A stretch of 64,000 nucleotides of DNA, taken from Nageia nagi (Eukaryota > Pinophyta). Positions 23,286 to 33,170 of the stretch are shown in pieces. The notes under the pieces were generated by a model, which worked only from the letters and a program-made list of their open reading frames with translations, made no database searches and was not told the origin of the DNA. The first letter of the stretch is position 1, and every line of letters begins with the position of its first letter. The position numbers were made by a program, and so were the translations under genes. The stretch spans positions 79,050,001 to 79,114,000 of the forward strand of contig JBITNC010000001.1 of assembly GCA_050084985.1 (NCBI GenBank), given 5' to 3'.

Positions 23286-23760
23286 GTTTGAAAAAATTTT
23301 AGTGTTTGAAAAAATTTTAGTGTTTGAAAAAATTTTAGTGTTTGAAAAAAATTTAAGTGTTTGAAAAACTTTTAGTGTTTGAAAAAATTTTAAGTGTTTG
23401 AAAAAATTTAAGTGTTTGAAAAAATTTTAAGTGTTTGAAAAAATTTAAGTGTTTGAAAAAATTTTAAGTGTTTGAAAAAAGTTTTTAAGTGTTTGAAAAA
23501 ATTTGAAGTGTTTGAAAAAAATTTAGTGTTTGAAAAAATTTTAAGTGTTTGAAAAAATTTAAGTGTTTGGAAAAATTTTAAGTGTTTGAAAAAATTTTAG
23601 TGTTTGAAAAAATTTAAGTGTTAGAAAATTTAAATGTTTGAAAAAATTTTAAGTGTTTGAAAAAATTTAAAGTGTTTGAAAAAATTTAAGTGTTTGAAAA
23701 AATTTTAAGTGTTTGAAAAAAATTTAAGTGTTTGAAAAAATTTAAGTGTTTGAAAAAATT
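23286..23760. repeat. 18-bp minisatellite, about 26 units, at the PLE 3' end
   Basis: Units are variants of tgtttgaaaaaattttaag (17-21 bp, differing mainly in A and T run lengths). One unit near 23620 is degenerate. The array starts directly at the end of the 1.67 kb block and runs into the PLE 3' region. One or two units recur at 28473-28498, at the junction between the tandem PLE copies, so the array belongs to the PLE. Confidence 0.95.
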
Positions 23761-24827
23761 TTGAAGTATCACGGGCAGCTTCTGAAGATAAACATTCAAA
23801 AAGAAGAGAAGAGTTTCAATGAGCAAACAAATCTTCCATTAAAGAGGAGAAGATTACAACAGATTTCTCAAGCTTGCTCAAAACATGTTTTGTGGATAAA
23901 CCACTCATCAGTTGAGCTAAGAAAAGCTTGTTTACATGAAACTCATACAGAAATGATAAGAAGTAGAAAGAAAACTTGATCCTCAATCATGAAACCCTAA
24001 TTAGGGTTTCGAAGGAGAGTCATTAAGGACTAATTAACTAGTTAATTAATTAGTTTTGCTAATCAAAGTGATTAGTCAAACTAATTAAGTAGCTCAAGTA
24101 TTTATTTAAATTTACTATTTTTAGGTTAAATATTTAAACAATGAGCTACATAAGTAATGAAATAGCCAAAGGCTAATTTGATTACTTAACCAATTGATTA
24201 GCTATGAATCTGCTTCTCATCAAAAAAGTGCCAAGCTTCCTAGGATTATGCCAATAGATACATGGTCATGGAAAATGTTGCAGTGCGAGAACTTGTTGGC
24301 AGAGCCCAAAAATTTTAGGGTTTAGGATGCCCCCTAGGTTCAAGCTTTTAGCAGAAGGACTAAAGTCTAGCTTAAAAACCAAGGGGGTCCTCTTACTTTT
24401 CCAGATTGATGGAAAAATTTGGTTGAGTAGCATTGATCTATTTGAGAGGGAAACCTGATTGAAATAGAGAAGTAAGAACTTCCTGGGATAACCTCTTGCC
24501 CGAAGTCTCTGATAGAAAGAAGTACAGAGCCTAAAGAAACCTACAGTGTCTAATTATTTGAGTAGATGTCTCTTCAATTCATTAATTACAAAAGCCTTCT
24601 TCTGGTGTATAGGATGCCATGAGCTGTAAGGAATATATTGATAAGCATTCAATGGCTTTTTAAAATAGCTAGAAGAAAGTTGGCTAGTAATGTTGAAGTT
24701 AGCTCCTTTGAAGAAGTAGATATCCAAAATGTGAACTGAAGAAGAAGAAACAATAGGAGTAATGATAATTTTAGGATAGAAGCTCTAATAGGCTAAGAAC
24801 AAAATATGTAAGGCCTCTTCAGAGCCT
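23736..24827 (-). repeat. PLE 3' portion, copy A
   Basis: This segment (minisatellite unit, 3' UTR and C-terminal RT codons) is repeated at 28471-29660 in the same orientation. Copy A keeps about 54 bp near 24368-24424 that copy B lacks. It has one 28-bp unit where B has about six, and one TTTAGGG heptamer where B has two. Confidence 0.92.
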
Positions 24828-26130
24828 AACCAAATCCTAAAAGCATCATCAATGTATCTTCTATAGTAAATTAGAGAAGAAGTATCACATACATGTGAAA
24901 GTTTGTTTTCCAAATGGCACAAAAACAAACATGCATATACAATTGCAAAGTTGCTCCCCATAGCAGTACCCTTGATCTGCTTGTAGAAGGTTCCATCAAA
25001 CTCAAGAAAGTGGTGAGTGAGAACCAATTCAGTAAGTGCTACAATGAGATCAATAAGCATAGGGTCAAGGGCATGAATGGAAACAAAATCTATAACCATG
25101 GATCTAAGAGCAGAAAGACTAGCAATTATAGGAATGCTAGGGTAGAGTGACTCCACATCGAAGGTAAAAAGGTAATAGTCATGTGGAAGATCAAGCTTAG
25201 CAACATCCCTAAGTAAGGTGATAGAGTTAAGAAGATGGTGTTTCTACTCAAGAAGAATAGGGAGTAAAAGGCAATGGAGAAATTTGGAGATAGGCTCAAG
25301 CATATATCTTGAATAAGAACAAATGGGCCTATCGACTAGAATAGGCTTATGTAACTTAGGAAGTAAGTAAAAAGCATAAGCCCTAGTTCTAGTAGCAGGA
25401 TATTTTAACAAAAAGTTCTTAACAAGTTTAAGAAAGGAAAATTTCTCAACAAGAAAAGTGATCTTACTCCAAATAAGGCTCTAGGGTACTTCAGATACTT
25501 GTAGATAGACATCAGGATCGGATAATTGCCTACATCCTTCTTACTGGTACCATAGAGCATCCAGAATGATAGTACCCAAGTTCTTATTAGTAGGTTTGAT
25601 AATAATGGATTTATCATTCTTGAGATTCTTCAACACCTTCTACAGTCGTAAAGGGAGAGGGGGTTGAGGAGTGAAGGAGTAGCAATTAATCTATTTTTGT
25701 AGAATCTATTCGCACTCCTAGATGATAACCTCCAAGTCTAGATTTGGTTTAGGAGGATGCCAAAAAGGGTTGGAAGTCCTAAAATGAGGAGGAAAGACAC
25801 CCAAGAGTGGTAGGAGCTTAGGCAAATTTGAAGCTAGAGCCAAGTCAAGATCAGGTCCAAAGAAAGCTCAAAGATGAAGTCACCTAGAGAAAGAATGGAA
25901 TTCTGTAAGAATACTAAGGGAGGCCATTGGTGGTGGTTGAGGAATGTATTTAACACCCAAACCAAGTAGTTTCTTTTCATCATAACTCAACCATATAGAA
26001 TAAAGATTATGAATAGCAAGGTTGCTAATTCGATGATCGATCTCAAAGGGAGTTTTTTGAGAAAAGAATACTATAGCAAAAAATGCTCCATTAATGACCA
26101 CCCCCTAGTAACTTACATGGAAGTAAGAGT
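24110..26130 (-). pseudogene. PLE reverse transcriptase domain
   Basis: Reading 5' to 3' on the minus strand: IHNLYSIWLSYDEKKLLGLG and KYIPQPP (25940-26040); KSIIIKPTNKNLG (25572-25612); LLPKLHKP and RPICSYSRYMLEPISKFLH (25270-25370); DLPHDYYLFTFDVESLYPSIP with catalytic Asp (25130-25190); FYKQIKGTAMGSNFA (24950-24990); and YYRRYIDDAFRIW with the catalytic Asp pair (24835-24870). The thumb follows (YFKKPLNAYQYIPYSSWHP; RLRARGYP), and the frame ends at LGTFLMRSRFIAN near 24190-24110. These are Penelope-type RT signatures, not LINE, copia or gypsy. Catalytic residues are intact; several TAG/TAA stops interrupt it. Confidence 0.85.
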
Positions 26131-28455
26131 GGTGATGTTGTTGGGTCTAAATGGGGTATTAGATCTCCCCCATCCTCATCCCCAACTATGATCATGACTA
26201 CATCCATGTCCTCTCCTGTATGCTAGAATATTCCCTCTCCCATAGGTCAAAGCATTCCCCATGCTTATGTAAAAGCCACCAGGTTGACCAATAGATGGGA
26301 CATGGGTCCTGGGTGCCTGGTGTGATTTTGGCACCGAGGGATATGGCCCAAAGATATTGCATGTGGGGTTCCAAGGCATGGCCCCAGAAGGTGCCCCATT
26401 TTTTGGAATAGATTGTATGGAAGAGGAATACCACTACTATAGCTGAGGAGGACCACCCTTTTTCTGCTGAGGATGGTTTCCCTTCTTCTTTTTCTACTTT
26501 CATTTCTTTTTTGATTTGATAGGAGCTACTTTTGAACTGGTATTGATAGCAGTAGTGAGATGTTCAATAAGCTTCTCTAAGTGTGCAACTTTCTCATTCA
26601 TTTTTTGATTAATAATCTGAGAGATAGATTTCTCCATAGGGATAAAGTCTAAATTAGCCATGGTAGTATCTTGAGCAGTTTCTCTAACCAAAGCTACCTA
26701 TTCTTTGGCACGATGCTTGGCTTGTTGTTTGAAGAGGAAGTTGTTGTAGTGTTCATTGAAAAGGAAATGATCATCAGAAAACCAGCGTGAAGTAGGAACA
26801 TTTTATTTGCTAATCAAATGAAGAGAGTTGTAATCTTCAATGATGGCCTAAAGAGATTGATTGAAAGAGTATTTGACTACATTAATGGATGCTAAGTGGT
26901 TCACAGAGGTGGTCTCCATGGTGCGAACATAGGCACTTATGGCATTTTTGTTGAACATCTCTTGAAGAGACTGGAACTCAATTGTAAACTGAGAGTGGCT
27001 GACCGCATCATTAATGATGATATTTGGAGGTTTGATCTATAGGCTTTTAGGCATTCTTCTTGAGTCTTGGAAATTTCTCAATCTTTTGAGAAACTTGGTA
27101 GAGTGCTCAACTTGGATGTGCAAGCACCTAAACTCAGCAACAAAGGTATTGATCAAGGTCATGATGTCTACAGAAAGTCTAGAAGAAGTATGAATGTCAA
27201 GATCATTAGCATCAACATTTTTGTTATTACCATTGCCATTTCCTCCATCATGACCTATGTCATTGCCTCCTTTGTGACTTATACCATTATCTCTAGTGTT
27301 CTCCCTATAGTCACCTCTATCATCTTTTCTACCTTCATTTTCTCCACCAAAGCACATGAAATCTACTGCATGAAGTGCAGCATCAAGGGTAGTGTCAAAG
27401 GCCATGTTCATGGCTCTATCATGGGAAGATAGCACCTCCTCCATGGTTTTGTTGTGGATGCTAGCTTGGATGGGATCAGTAGAGAAAAATGCATCATTAT
27501 GGGTGTGATTTGGGTTAGTGTGAGACTAAACATGTGTATGGGTAGTAAAGACATAGTTTTGAGTTTTAGTCACTCTAATCTGGTTAGAGCAGGCATGTAG
27601 CTAAGTTTCCAAGTCAAGCATGTGGTTTCTTATGAGCTATGCATTGGCTTTAGTAGCTTCTAGACATGAGGAAACACATGACTCTAGATCAGCAATTTCT
27701 AATGTGAATGTAGCATCCAAACATGAGGAGAGGCATGACTCTAGATTCACCATCTCCAATGTAATCGTAGCATGGATAGCAGCAACGATGGTAGCCATGG
27801 TGGATTCTTCAGTAGAGCATGTAGTATCAAGAGAAATGCCTAATACTAGGTCCATGTGAGGAACATTATTTTGCATGGTAGGGAGGACATCATCTTGCAT
27901 GGTAGGGAGGACATCATCTTGCATGGCCAAAGGATGAGCCAAAGCATAATTAACCATCTATCGCAAGGGAGAGTGTGAGCTAACAGCATCATGTATGTCC
28001 TCAGATGTTTCTACTACTAAGCTAAAATGATTATTCCACATGGAGTACATTTTACTAATCATGCCATAGAGCTGATCAAGTTTGAAGTCTATCTACATAA
28101 GAGATTTTTGGATTTGCTAAGTAGTCTCTTCATTATGGGCAAGGGAAGCATGCATCTATGATGTAGCTTATTCAAAAATATCAAGATGTTGTACAAGACT
28201 TTCCACTCTAAGGGATCTCAGTAGATGGGAAACAAGATCCTGAGGCTTTAGCTCTTCAATTCTTAAGGGGCAAGAAATAAGAGCTTGAGAGTTTGAGGCT
28301 TTAGTATTTTAATGATTGGATCCAACAATGTCTCAAAGTCACTTCATGGTGATGCTCACATCTACATCTCCTTGGAGTTGCGCACCAACCAAATAGGAAG
28401 ATACAAGTTCCTCAGATGGATCAGTAGTGTGAGTCCTTTTATCTTCAGTGGCCAT
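26131..28455 (-). pseudogene. PLE long N-terminal region
   Basis: All open pieces from the ATG at 28455 to about 26180 share one frame (27637-27957, 27037-27444, 26500-26691, 26176-26379). The start (MATEDKRTHTTDPSEEL) lies in a good context, 16 bp from the tandem junction. Features are a Met/Asp repeat (MQDDVLPT, three times, 27860-27930), a Gly/Asn/Asp-rich segment (27190-27310), helical stretches, a possible coiled coil with a basic tail (NEKVAHLEKLIEHLTTAINT, 26530-26610), and a Pro/Gly-rich part (26200-26400). Stops at Gln and Arg codons break it. I recognise no enzymatic domain. It may bind RNA or multimerise (inference). Confidence 0.6.
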
Positions 28456-28835
28456 CGTGATGAGAAAAATAAAATTTAAGTGTTTGAAAAAATTTTGAAG
28501 TATCATAAGCAGCTTCTAAAGACAAACATTCAGAAAGAAGAGAAGATTTTCAATGAGCAAACAAATCTTCCATTAAAGAGGAGAAGATTACAATAGATTT
28601 CTCAAGCTTGCTCAAAACATGTTTTGTGGATAAACCACTCATCAATTGAGCTAAGAAAAGCTTTTTTACATGAAACTTGTATAGAAATGATAATAAGTAG
28701 AAAGAAAACTCGATCCTCAATCATGAAACCCTAATTAAGGTTTCAGAGGAGAGTCATTAAGGACTAATTAACTAGTTAATTAATTAGTTTTGCTAATCAA
28801 AGTGATTAGTCAAACTAATTAAGTAGCTCAAGTAT

Positions 28836-29012
28836 TTATTTAAATTTACTATTTTTAGGTTAAATATTTAAATTTACTATTTTTAGGTTAAATATTTAAA
28901 TTTACTATTTTTAGGTTAAATATTTAAATTTACTATTTTTAGGTTAAATATTTAAATTTACTATTTTTAGGTTAAATATTTAAACATTTACTATTTTTAG
29001 GTTAAATATTTA
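28836..29012. repeat. 28-bp tandem repeat inside PLE copy B
   Basis: About six units of atttaaatttactatttttaggttaaat, given here as the core aatttactatttttaggtta. Copy A has a single unit near 24107-24136, so the expansion happened after the copies separated. Confidence 0.93.
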
Positions 29013-29193
29013 AATAATGAGCTATGTAAGTAATGAAATAGCCAAAGGCTAATTTGATTACTTACTTAACCAGTTAATTAGCCATGAATCTACTTGTCAT
29101 TAAAAAAGTGCCAAGATTCCTGGGATTATGCCAACAGATACGTGGTCGTAGAAAATGCTACAGTGCAAGAACTTGTTGGCAAAGCCCAAAAAT

Positions 29194-29213
29194 TTTAGGG
29201 TTTAGGGTTTAGG
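29194..29213 (+). repeat. plant telomere-type heptamers in PLE copy B
   Basis: Two full TTTAGGG units and a partial third. Copy A at 24314-24326 has one full unit plus a partial. In the PLE frame the minus strand encodes LNPKI, so this is a short expansion in coding sequence rather than an interstitial telomere. Confidence 0.7.
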
Positions 29214-29664
29214 ATGCCCCTTAAGTTCAAGCTTTTAGCAGAAGGACTAAATCTGGTTGAGTAGCATTGATCTATTCGAGAGGGAAACATGACTGAAATA
29301 GAGAAGTAGGAACTTCCTGCATAATTTCTTACCTGAAGTCTCTGATAGAAAGAAGTATAGAGCTTGAAGAAACCTATAGTGTTTGATTCTCTAAGTAGAT
29401 ATCTCTTCAGTTCATTGATTACAAAAGCCTTCTTCTAGTGTACAAGATGCCATGAGCTGTAAGGAATATATTGATAAGCATTCAATAGCTTCTAAAAATA
29501 GCTAGAAGAAAGTTAGTTAGTAATGATGAAGTTAGCTCCTATGAAGAAGCAGATATCCAAAATGTGAACTAAAGAAGAAGAAACAATAGGAGTAATGATA
29601 ATTTTAGGATAGAAGCTTTGATAAGCTAAGAACAAAAGATGTAAGGCCTCTTCAGAGCCTGACA

Positions 29665-30283
29665 TGTTATTGGTACTTATTCACTATGTAATCTAACATA
29701 GTTGTAATATTTATTATAAATAGTTTTCTTTACTATATTCAACCAAGATGAATAATTATGTGTATTTATGGTAGAAAACCACCTAATTGGGTAGTTAAAT
29801 GTATAAATAGTGGATTATTATACGTAAAAGAGGTTGGACATTCTAGCAAATTTTCATAGGTCTGTAAGATGATTTCATATATGATAATGCAAAAAGATAA
29901 TGTTTTTCCCTTTTACAACAAGTGGTTGTTTATTACTTTTTTGAATGTTATGTATGAGATGTTATCTTAAATTATGGTTATGTATTGTGATTGTGAGATC
30001 TGAAGAGTAAGATAGCTTGCTATTGTTAATCTTGGCTATGGATTGTTACCTTTGCTGCAATGCTTGGGCTTTAAAGTTCTTGCTTAAGTCTTAGTTTAAT
30101 ATGTTCACCTCTTTCTTGTAACTCTCTACCTTTTTATCTCTTTACTATTACTTTAAACCTTTACAATAGACAGGAACCAACCTATAACCTAAATATTGAG
30201 CAAACTCTTTCAAGGAACCTACTATTATAGGTAATGGAGAACTTGACCAGACCAAACCCTTTGAAGTTACATTATACCGATCA
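29665..30283 (+). repeat. LTR fragment of the gypsy 3 family, plus orientation
   Basis: It is the reverse complement of the LTR segments at 43083-43738 and 50824-51482. Shared landmarks are ttggtacttattcactatgt (29671), the TATA region tgtataaatag (about 29789), aaacctttacaatag (30155) and the terminal tataccgatca (about 30273-30283). The outer part of the LTR is missing and the left edge joins the broken PLE copy B. It runs antisense to gypsy 2. Confidence 0.88.
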
Positions 30284-31460
30284 ATAGAACTACTTGAGCT
30301 TACTAGACTCAATGATGCAAACTCATCACTTCCAGACCAATCAAAATATATTTTTTCTAAGAATTCATCAAATATTTTTATGATTTCTACCATATTAATT
30401 GATACATCATCGAGAAATAGCTTCTCTAAAGATAATTTTCCATTTTTCACATTATCTTGACTTGTTATTTCTTTAGATTTATTAGATGATCTTTCAAATT
30501 TTAATGTTTTTTTATTCTTGTTCAACTATTTTGCAACTAGATTCCTTTTCACTCTCACTACTATAATCAATCCTATTTTATCAGAGGGTAATTGGTAATA
30601 AATATTGATTGCATATTCTATTCCTTGTTCATATTGCCCTAACCTTATCCTTTTCATTAACATATATCAAAATATCTTTGGAAAAATGACCTCACATAAG
30701 GTGATAAATATTCTAATGAGTTACAAAAAATACCTTCATAGCATTGGGATAGATGAAGAATAGGTGGTTATATAGGACCTTTATAAACAAAGAGTGTTTT
30801 ATTAGGAACTTTCCCTAATGGCACCAATTTCTCCACTACACTAGGATATTCTTTTGGTCTTCCTATTTCTTGAGCATAAGGAATATTAAAAATAACATCA
30901 TCAATTCCAAATTCCCCTATACCATAATCTATCACTTTTATGGTTACAAGATAAATGTTTTATGACTTCTCTTTTACTAGAAAATCATCATTTTTTACTG
31001 ATGTATCCATGAGAGAAGATATTTTTGAGGAAGATAATTTTCTTAACTCATCTAACTTTCATTCTCTTTCTTACCATGTACATATTTCTTGAGGCATTGG
31101 TTCTATTCTTGGTGATGAATCATTTCCAATATTTTGAGTGTTGGATATTCAAAGAGTTCAAAGAAGGATTATTTTAACCTACTCTTATAATCAATGGTTC
31201 TTTTGGTAATATAGGTGTTGTAAAATAATGAGTAGATGGTAAAGCTACTTTTTTTATAAATGTGCACTATTGCAATGTGAATATGGATTTTTGTCTCTAA
31301 GTACATAATGTACTAAACCATTATGAATATACTTTAAATAATTATGATACATTGATGGAACACATTGCATATCTCTAGTCCAAGGTCTCCCTAAAAGGAT
31401 ATTATACTAAGTTGTATCTCCTTCAATTACTTGCAATACTATTTACAATGTTTTAGACCC
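30284..31460 (-). pseudogene. gypsy 2 protease-RT linker, truncated
   Basis: The minus-strand piece ending near 30525 (NKNKKTLKFERSSNKSKEIT, then VEIIKIFDEFLEKIYFDW) is native down to about 30284, after which the frame runs by chance into the LTR fragment. The rest to 31450 is broken by stops and corresponds to 12360-13430 of gypsy 1. No catalytic motif is visible. Confidence 0.6.
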
Positions 31461-31910
31461 TATGGTGATAAGCTATGAAATAGATCCCATTATTAAACAT
31501 AAAACATCATTGAATGCTTTTAATTGGAAGTTTAATGTGCAAATATATGATAATGGAAGATTCAAATTCTTATAGGCTATTGTTGAAATAATGTTTATCA
31601 TTGAACCTTCATTAATCAATATTATTTTAAAAGCCTTTCCATCCACTTTATCTATGATATGCAAGGGAGGATCTTGAGCACACATTTTATTTGATTGTTT
31701 AACTTCATTATAATAGAAAATAATAGTATATTTTTGACTTATTTTAATATTTCCTACAAAAAACATAAAGGTTTTAGGATCATTTATGTCCAACTCAATT
31801 ATTTTTATTGATTGGTTCATCACATCTCTATGATTCTTAGATTATTGTAGTAATTCTAATAAAGACATTTTTACTTGTGAATTATTCAATTGTTGATGTA
31901 AGGTCCCTTC
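31461..31910 (-). pseudogene. gypsy 2 aspartic protease region
   Basis: The piece 31473-31823 reads MNQSIKIIELDINDPKTFMF, then CAQDPPLHIIDKVDG and IILINEGSMINIISTIAYKN. The retropepsin Asp is replaced by Asn in INEGS (gypsy 1 has IDEGS), so the site is inactive. The flanking residues match gypsy 1 at 13431-13923. Confidence 0.7.
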
Positions 31911-33170
31911 ACTAAAACCTTGAGGGGTCAATGTATAGGTACATTGGGTTGTGTAATAACCTCATTTGGTTGATTGTTTGGAATATTATTGTGCCTTCCT
32001 TGTATCCTTTGAGATCAACTTCCAACTTTCCTTGATCAATCAAGTTTTGGATTTTATATTGTAAAGTATTACATTTATTCATATAATGACCCTTTTGATT
32101 ATGGAAATGATAATATTTATTCTCATTATACCATCTACTATTTTTAGCATTAGGAAGTTTAGGTCTTATCTTTGGTAATGTAATTATTTGATGATCATAA
32201 AGTTTCTTCAGAATATCATAAAGAGATTCTAACAAAGGTGTGAACTTTCTTAGTGGTCTAATGTATTTTTCCTACATTTGTGGAGGATTTGGTTCTACTT
32301 ATTTGGTGATAGAAACTTTATTTGCTAGTGATGATTTACTTATTTATTCTATTTGATTTTTATTTTTAACATAAGTTTCCTTTTTCTTACCTTTTATCTC
32401 ACCACCTTGGATTTTAACCTTTTTGATTATGATAGATTGAGAAATAGCTTCTTAAAAGGTCTTATGTTGTTGGATTAATAAGGTACTAGCAATAGACCTT
32501 AAACAACTTTGACTAAACATGTTTACTAATTCTTCTTAAGGTAGAGTGTAAGGCATGCTTGTTAATATTATAGTCCATCTTGAGATGAAATCAATAACCG
32601 AATCATCTTGAAACTATTGTAATCTCATAAGATCGATGATGGAAGTTTTATCTTTGATATTTATCTTAAAATATTATAATAATATATTTACCAATTGTGC
32701 ATATGAAAAAATACTATATTCTATTAAGTTATTATACCAATTCATTGCATGTCCAACAAGTTTTATGGGAAAGATATGCAACATTAATGCATCATCATTA
32801 GCAATAAAATAACTTGAATACTTAAATTGATTAAGATGTTATTTAGGATATTCCTTTACCTTAAATGGATAATTTTTAGAATTTAAAATTTGAAAGGAAT
32901 TTCCTTTTTAGGAACACTTGGTTCAATTGGTTCATTACAAATTGTTTCATATGACACCTTTCGTTTATTTTGTTTAATGTTTATGAAGATCATATTTTGT
33001 TTTGGTTGATCTTGATACATGGGATATTCATCATTTCTATGACCTGCTTTTCCTTCATACCTTGGGAACAATTCATATTTTTGCTTAGAAGGTGTTTGAG
33101 AATTATAGTAAACTCTATCATATGGTGGAGAAGGTGGTGGAGGTTGATATGGAGGTAGTTATTTTTCACT
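31911..33170 (-). pseudogene. gypsy 2 Gag with zinc-knuckle-like site
   Basis: The piece 31912-32235 contains NENKYYHFHNQKGHYMNKCN, the counterpart of the gypsy 1 site. The first Cys is read as Tyr, so the zinc site is incomplete. The segment 32400-32900 holds the decayed Gag core and corresponds to 14400-15050 of gypsy 1, including matching wording such as aggtaaggcatgcttgttaa. The piece 32883-33071 (YEGKAGHRNDEYPMYQDQPK) is the start of Gag after the Gln-rich part. Confidence 0.7.

Larger units (their letters stand above)
28471..29660 (-). repeat. PLE 3' portion, copy B (upstream tandem partner)
   Basis: It is a second copy of the 3' portion lying directly 5' of the start codon of the full ORF, as in head-to-tail PLE arrays. 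It is cut at 29660-29664, inside the RT codons, where the gypsy 3-family LTR fragment begins. Confidence 0.9.
23286..29664 (-). mobile_element. Penelope-like element, apparently endonuclease-deficient
   Basis: The minus strand carries a long ORF (start at 28455) with a proline-rich and helical N-terminal half and a Penelope-type RT. Hallmarks are an NL-x-S-like block, NKNLG, FDVESLYPSIP, GTAMGS and RYIDD. No GIY-YIG domain is visible after RT. Copies of the 3' portion lie on both sides of the ORF (23736-24827 and 28471-29660), the pseudo-LTR or tandem arrangement typical of this class. The 3' end carries 26 units of an 18-bp repeat. One frameshift (26100-26180) and numerous stops, mostly C-to-T, have killed it. 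Confidence 0.85.

Noticed and set aside
23286-23760. CRISPR-like array
   Set aside because: Units are contiguous with no spacers and vary in A/T run length. It is a minisatellite in a plant retroelement.
24914-25150. Plus-strand ORF of 78 codons in the PLE
   Set aside because: It is a shadow of the minus-strand RT, which carries the family motifs.
27620-27859. Plus-strand ORF with internal repeat
   Set aside because: It is antisense to the PLE N-terminal frame, whose frame is consistent over 2.3 kb. The repeat reflects the same DNA duplication.
29191-29215. Interstitial telomere tract
   Set aside because: There are only two full heptamers, inside a PLE coding region that already contains one in the sister copy.
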